Below are positions 59,387-64,000 of a stretch of DNA of 64,000 nucleotides, piece after piece. The number at the start of each line of letters is the position of its first letter. Within the stretch, counting starts at the first letter, position 1. The notes beneath the pieces are model-generated. The model saw only the letters and a list, made by a program, of their open reading frames with translations. It was not told the DNA's origin and made no database searches. The position numbers and the translations under genes were made by a program. The DNA comes from Limonium bicolor (lineage: Eukaryota; Streptophyta; Magnoliopsida; Caryophyllales; Plumbaginaceae), in assembly GCA_023374045.1 (NCBI GenBank), contig CM041783.1, forward strand, positions 96,011,298 through 96,075,297. Direction: 5' to 3'.

Positions 59387-61206
59387 AAAAATGTTGTTAA
59401 GGTTATAAAAATGTAATGATGGGGATTGATAGGTAATGATGTTATAAGGTTGTTAAGGATATGTTAGGTGAGTTTTAAATGGCAATTAAGTGGGTGAAAA
59501 GTTGTATCAAAATGTAAAGTAAAACAAGTTAAAAATGTAAGTTATGTAACTAAGTTAACGGGGAAAGTTAAGCATTAGACATTAAATAATCAAGCAAACC
59601 CCGATGTTAATAACACATGTGATGTTAACAGTTGTTCGAGAATCGCTCGAGGAACATAAGTGGACGTGGTAAAGTGGACTCCGGTGACAGGTATGGTTTT
59701 CTTGCAACCTGTGTCCTACCGGATTACACCGGCTTGTATGCCAATATGTTTTACTGAGTGTTTGCCACCTTGTAAGATTAAAACATGTAATGAGTTTATA
59801 GTAATTCATTTATGTGGCGAATTTGGCCTCCGATACCATTTAACCTCAAATATGTGTTAAACCTTAGCTAACCAAATCTAGGAACACATGAGTGATCGGT
59901 ATTCGGAGTTGACGGCCCAAACCTTGGGAACGTGCTAACCACGGCTATGTGTGAGTTAGTTGGACATTGTTGTTGTATGCAAGTGTGTGAACCTCCCTTG
60001 TGTGCTTAACTCGGTTATGATACCGTATGGTGTGTGGATGTGGTAGGCTCCATAATGGATCTCTAACTACTTATTTAAAGTATGTGTACTATGGGGGGTG
60101 AGGAGTCCGGTTGTTCCGGCCACGCGTGTGATGGACGGGAGTCGATATCATATCCGGTTCGGCTCTCTTGGTGTATGTATAGGTGGTATTCCAATTTGGT
60201 TTCTACCTTCCCTTAGCTTATCCAAAGCTAGTTACTGACTCACGTCGGGCCACAGGGGCATACGATGTTATTTCGGTGTGCTTGGGATTACTATATCCGA
60301 CACACCTTGGGTATAAGTTAACCGTTCTATATAACCGGACGGAACGAGAGTTGGTAACGAGCTTAACATGGGATTGGTAAAAATCCTAGGCTCACTGGTA
60401 TACTAACTATGGTGGAAGGTTCCTTGTGAGAACCGATTTTATGGTGTTATGTAATGTTATGGTGCTATGCAAATTCCCTTGCTATGCTATGGTATATATA
60501 TATATATATTGTTTTAAATGATGGTGATGTTATCATGTGTACGTCGAAACAAAAGGTTTGTTATGTTTTGTTATATGAGGAATGAGATATGTTGTAGGAT
60601 ATGGAGTGTGGATCATGGAAATGAATCCCAGTTGTGACAAGAGGCGTTTAAGGATAACCCGATTAATGGGTACATGTCGTTCGTTAAGGAAGTAGCTCCG
60701 TTTAGAGGAGAGCCACTCTAGGGTTTAAGGAATCATTGGATGGTTGGTTAAGTGTGGATGTGTTGGTTATAGGTTGAGCCCATTGAGGCGAAATGTTATG
60801 TGTTGTATGTTATGGCTTGTATGCATGATTTAAATATAATCAACTGCATGCTAAGACGACAATTAGTTGTGCGTGGCCCGGTAGCATGTGGGCTGCGGGA
60901 TTACCATACCAGCAAAGGTGCTGAGCCCCTTGGGGGCCACCCTTTCTCTCCTTTTCTATTTCAGGTACAAGGAGCTGGAAGCCGTTCGAGAGTAGGACGG
61001 GGCAGATGTTTATACATGGGTAGCCATTTAAATGGCGTGAGTATGATAGGCGTAGTAAGACCGAAATTGTTATCGGCAGTAGTTTGTAAATACTCGGTAC
61101 AGGGGAGTATGTATAATAATATGTTGAAATGGAATGAGGATTGTATTGTGTAGTTGCTCGGGAATCTAGTCCATCAGACCGATACAAATGTATATGTATT
61201 AGCCTT

Positions 61207-61228
61207 GTTAGCCACGTGGGTGGTTAAC
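61207..61228 (+). promoter_or_regulatory. LTR 3'-end hairpin, element 6
   Basis: The arms GTTAGCCAC and GTGGTTAAC form the G-U intermediate version, as in element 4. Confidence 0.65.
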
Positions 61229-61314
61229 GGCGTGTAACACCATTGGAATAAGTAATGTGATGAGTTGAGTTTCCGCTGCAATGTGTTTTATGTATGTGTA
61301 GTTGGGGTGTTACA

Positions 61315-64000
61315 AAAAGTGGTATCAGAGCGAAGTATCGCTCTGATGACTGAATTACCGAGCTTAGGAAGTACCGAGTTAGGATTTAGTACTTTGGGTT
61401 AAGGGTTGAGTGATAGCGTGAGAGATACGCTAGTAAGGAACTACCAGTGAATACTGGAAACCTACTATATCCATCCCACCCTCCACAATCCCTGTTTTAT
61501 AACTTGGGAACAACGCCAGAGAGATGGGAGTCCACTCTCATACTCGGGAATACCCGATCTGGCTGTTATTAAATACCTTTAGGGTACGGGGAACCTGTCA
61601 TACGGTAGATCCCGAAAACTGGGAATCCCGGAGACGGTCTCCATCTAACAGTGTTAACCGCATTTATAGCGAGAGAATGAAGAATCTTGTGTATAGAAGA
61701 ATAGAATTTCCAGCAACCTGGGTCGACATGCCGAGCAGTCGAGAACAACCAGCTTGCAACGCACCAACCGTGCAACAGGCAAGAAATGGATTAATAAAAC
61801 CCGAGACGAATGTCTATGGGACCACAGTTGATAAATAAAACACCAACGGTATACCAACCGTCAAGGAACTACAACGTAGTGCCCAAACAAGAGACAAGTC
61901 TCAGTAACCACGACAAGTGCGTGGAACGGGCTATAAAGAGGATACGATACTAAGTAAAGGGGACTCCAAGAATGGGAACACCCCAGTTGATAACTACTAT
62001 GTGAATACAGTGAGAAGTCACCTATAGGAGTATTTATCAAGGCAGTAAGATCAGTGGGGGCCAACAAGGCCACTGATGACAATATGTGTCAAAACAATAC
62101 CACAATCGGTAGGTGTCAAACCGATAGCCAGTTAGCATGGCGCACTTGCCATAGCAAGTGCTGCTATAACAGGGCTGTTCGGGAAATTCATAACCACTAC
62201 AGGTACTTGGAAAAGTACCATGGAGTTAAATGTGATCGTCATAACAGTGGAAGGGCCTGTTAGCCTAACCTCTGTAATTGGAAGTACACACCAGTCAGCA
62301 AGAAGCTAGACTTGGCTAAGGTAAGAAGATGTTGTGAAACCATGGAAATTTTCTTTCAAACCCAAATTTATTCAAACCCTTTCTTTTCAAAACAAGATTT
62401 TCTTTCAAACCAACACTTCTTTCCAACCTTCTTTTAAACCAAACCAGTGAAACCAGGGCAATTGACAAGGATACAACAGTGGATAAACTTCCCTCGATTA
62501 AGTTCGGGAAGCAAGGAATGAATATTGTCACGGGACAATATAAGGGAGTTGACAACAGAATACTTCACCTAGGCGTGTGACGGACACTACAAGTGTACCA
62601 ACTGTGTTGTGGGACGACCGCACTCCGATAGGAGCATGTGGGCCTGACAGACCTACTTATAGGTTAGTTGGGTAAGTAGTAATGTATCAGTATGATACCC
62701 CATACATGTATACGAGTAGAGTCCGAAACACGGGAAGTAGTCGACTCCGTCTACGGTCAGCAGTATAAAACAAAGGAGCTAAAATACAAGGAATGCTTGA
62801 AGTTAAGGAACTCAGTTAAGTTAACTAGACTAAAGTTAGTGAATTTTTCAAGGAAATGTTTAAGTTAGAAGTGCGAAGTGCACAACTGTTATGTAAAGAC
62901 GCATATGTCTTAAGGATCCTCAGGGATAAACATGATAGCTGGAACGCAGGCAAGGCAGATGCCTAATGTGGACACATTAATGTGCAATGAACGGGATGAA
63001 TCCCAGAATGAGTACCTACTATCAGGAAATGTTGATCTTCACAGAAGAAGATAATAACCGGTAAGAACGCAAAAGGCGTGGCTAACTGGAATGTACCAAT
63101 AAGTGAACCAGATGTAAGGCATAACTTAACAACCCCGGAGAATCCTTGAAGGGTGTTCGCATCAACAATTGTTGAACGAAATGCATGACAGAAACACAAG
63201 GGTTGAAATTAACACCCAGTTTAGACATAAGTTGTCAGGAGACGGACTGACAAACCTAAGGGACATCCCATGAAAGGAAACGGAATGCAACGACCTTGTC
63301 ATGGAGCCCACTACAACCTCTAAACATGTAATGGTTGTACAGAGAAGTACATGTGTGGACAGCCTACAAGCCCAGCTCAAGGCAAATAAGGCTTATAACC
63401 ATAAGCAAGATATGTTATATAAATTCGATTGATTGTAGAAGTTTATATGTATAAGTGGTAAAGTGGTAAAGAACCACTACACTAAGAGTGGGGATACCTC
63501 TCGATATTGTGAGACCGCAGAAGCGGTAGTTATGTGAAGCAAGTACAAGAATATGTGGAGTATGGACCACGTAGTTTACCCCAGGATGATTGGAATAAAA
63601 TGATACGAAAGGAAGTACTCGTACCAGTTGAGTACACAGGAGGAATGATAAGTCTGATAGCAATCACCATAGGTGTGTGAAGCTAAATGTGTAGCGAACA
63701 ACGCACAAGAAACATAAAGGTTCAAAAAAATATAGTAGTATATTCAAAAATCAGCCAAATAAGTGGCCAGATAAACCCAGTGTAATGGCGGAAGCTAATA
63801 TAATAGCGGATGCAGTATAAGTTGATGTATATTAAGTAAGGATACGGTGCGCAATAAGCGACTGTTGCCTGAATATTGTTAGATGATAAAATGGGGAATG
63901 AGCAGAGTTATGAGTTAAACCCAGTGGAGGCACAACAGTAAGCGATAGCAAACGAACCGAGCAGTAAGCCGGTGGCAAGTGTTAAATGATAAGGATTTCA
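61315..64000 (+). other. Non-coding interior of element 6 (partial)
   Basis: It is colinear with 46539 onward in element 4. Only short, unconserved ORFs occur, with no retroviral motif in the visible part. Confidence 0.85.
61320..61331 (+). promoter_or_regulatory. Primer binding site (tRNA-iMet), element 6
   Basis: TGGTATCAGAGC lies 5 bases after the LTR. It overlaps the stem CAGAGCGA/TCGCTCTG. Confidence 0.93.

Larger units (their letters stand above)
56635..61314 (+). repeat. 5' LTR of element 6 (mosaic)
   Basis: It starts TGAAATACCCCAAACC and ends TTGGGGTGTTACA. Stretches resembling element 3 LTRs (about 57000-59400 and 60110-60420) alternate with stretches resembling those of element 1 (about 59590-60000 and 60800-61314). 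An AT microsatellite lies near 60491-60510. Confidence 0.88.
56635..64000 (+). mobile_element. Element 6: long-LTR non-coding element (right end outside window)
   Basis: Plus-oriented, inserted in the pol of element 5. It has a 4.68 kb 5' LTR (56635-61314), a tRNA-iMet primer site, and 2.7 kb of interior matching the reverse complement of elements 1 and 2 (with element 4) to the window end. It has no sense ORF of note. The left flank is GATAT; the right copy is out of view. Confidence 0.9.

Overview
This window is plant nuclear DNA, almost certainly from a large, repeat-rich angiosperm genome. The sequence shows a stack of nested and tandem LTR retrotransposons of the Ty3/gypsy chromovirus (Tekay/Del-like) type: primer sites for plant initiator tRNA-Met, polypurine tracts, gag-pol with a chromodomain-type integrase tail, and TG...CA LTRs of 2.3 to 4.7 kb. 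No complete host gene is visible. The species cannot be told from the sequence.

Layout. (1) 1-13087, minus: element 1, a non-coding element with LTRs of about 4.2 kb, its left end cut off by the window. (2) 13088-13641: host-like spacer with a possible gene fragment. (3) 13642-26798, minus: element 2, a complete non-coding element of 13,157 bp inside a perfect ATCTC target duplication. (4) 26799-29707: host spacer, a MITE-like insert, and part of a different LTR element primed by tRNA-Asp that carries a 292-residue acidic ORF. (5) 29708-43508, minus: element 3, with a decayed gag-pol. Between its gag zinc knuckles and its protease lies an AlkB-type 2-oxoglutarate/Fe(II) dioxygenase domain with all the expected catalytic residues. 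(6) 43509-51415, plus: a truncated element 4, non-coding like 1 and 2. (7) 51416-56634, minus: element 5, whose pol has an intact integrase core and chromodomain; it is inserted in element 4. (8) 56635-64000, plus: element 6, inserted in the pol of element 5, with a 4.7 kb mosaic LTR and a non-coding interior that runs out of the window.

How the parts relate. Elements 1, 2, 4 and 6 have long LTRs, a conserved interior of about 5.1 kb and no gag or pol, so they look like LARD-type non-autonomous elements. They share LTR ends, primer site, polypurine tract and several structured LTR blocks with coding element 3, which makes the element 3 family their most likely source of proteins (inference). 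Every LTR carries an array of inverted-repeat units 1 to 2.2 kb from its 3' end. Smaller hairpins sit at the primer site, near the LTR 3' end and next to two polypurine tracts, and two of these show compensatory base changes between families.

The most notable observation is the AlkB domain in element 3, a host-type nucleic-acid demethylase fold carried in sense orientation inside a retrotransposon and possibly inside an intron-like GT...AG segment. Pol, gag and the AlkB N-terminal part all contain small frameshifts, some of which could be assembly errors, since paired LTRs also differ by many one-base gaps.
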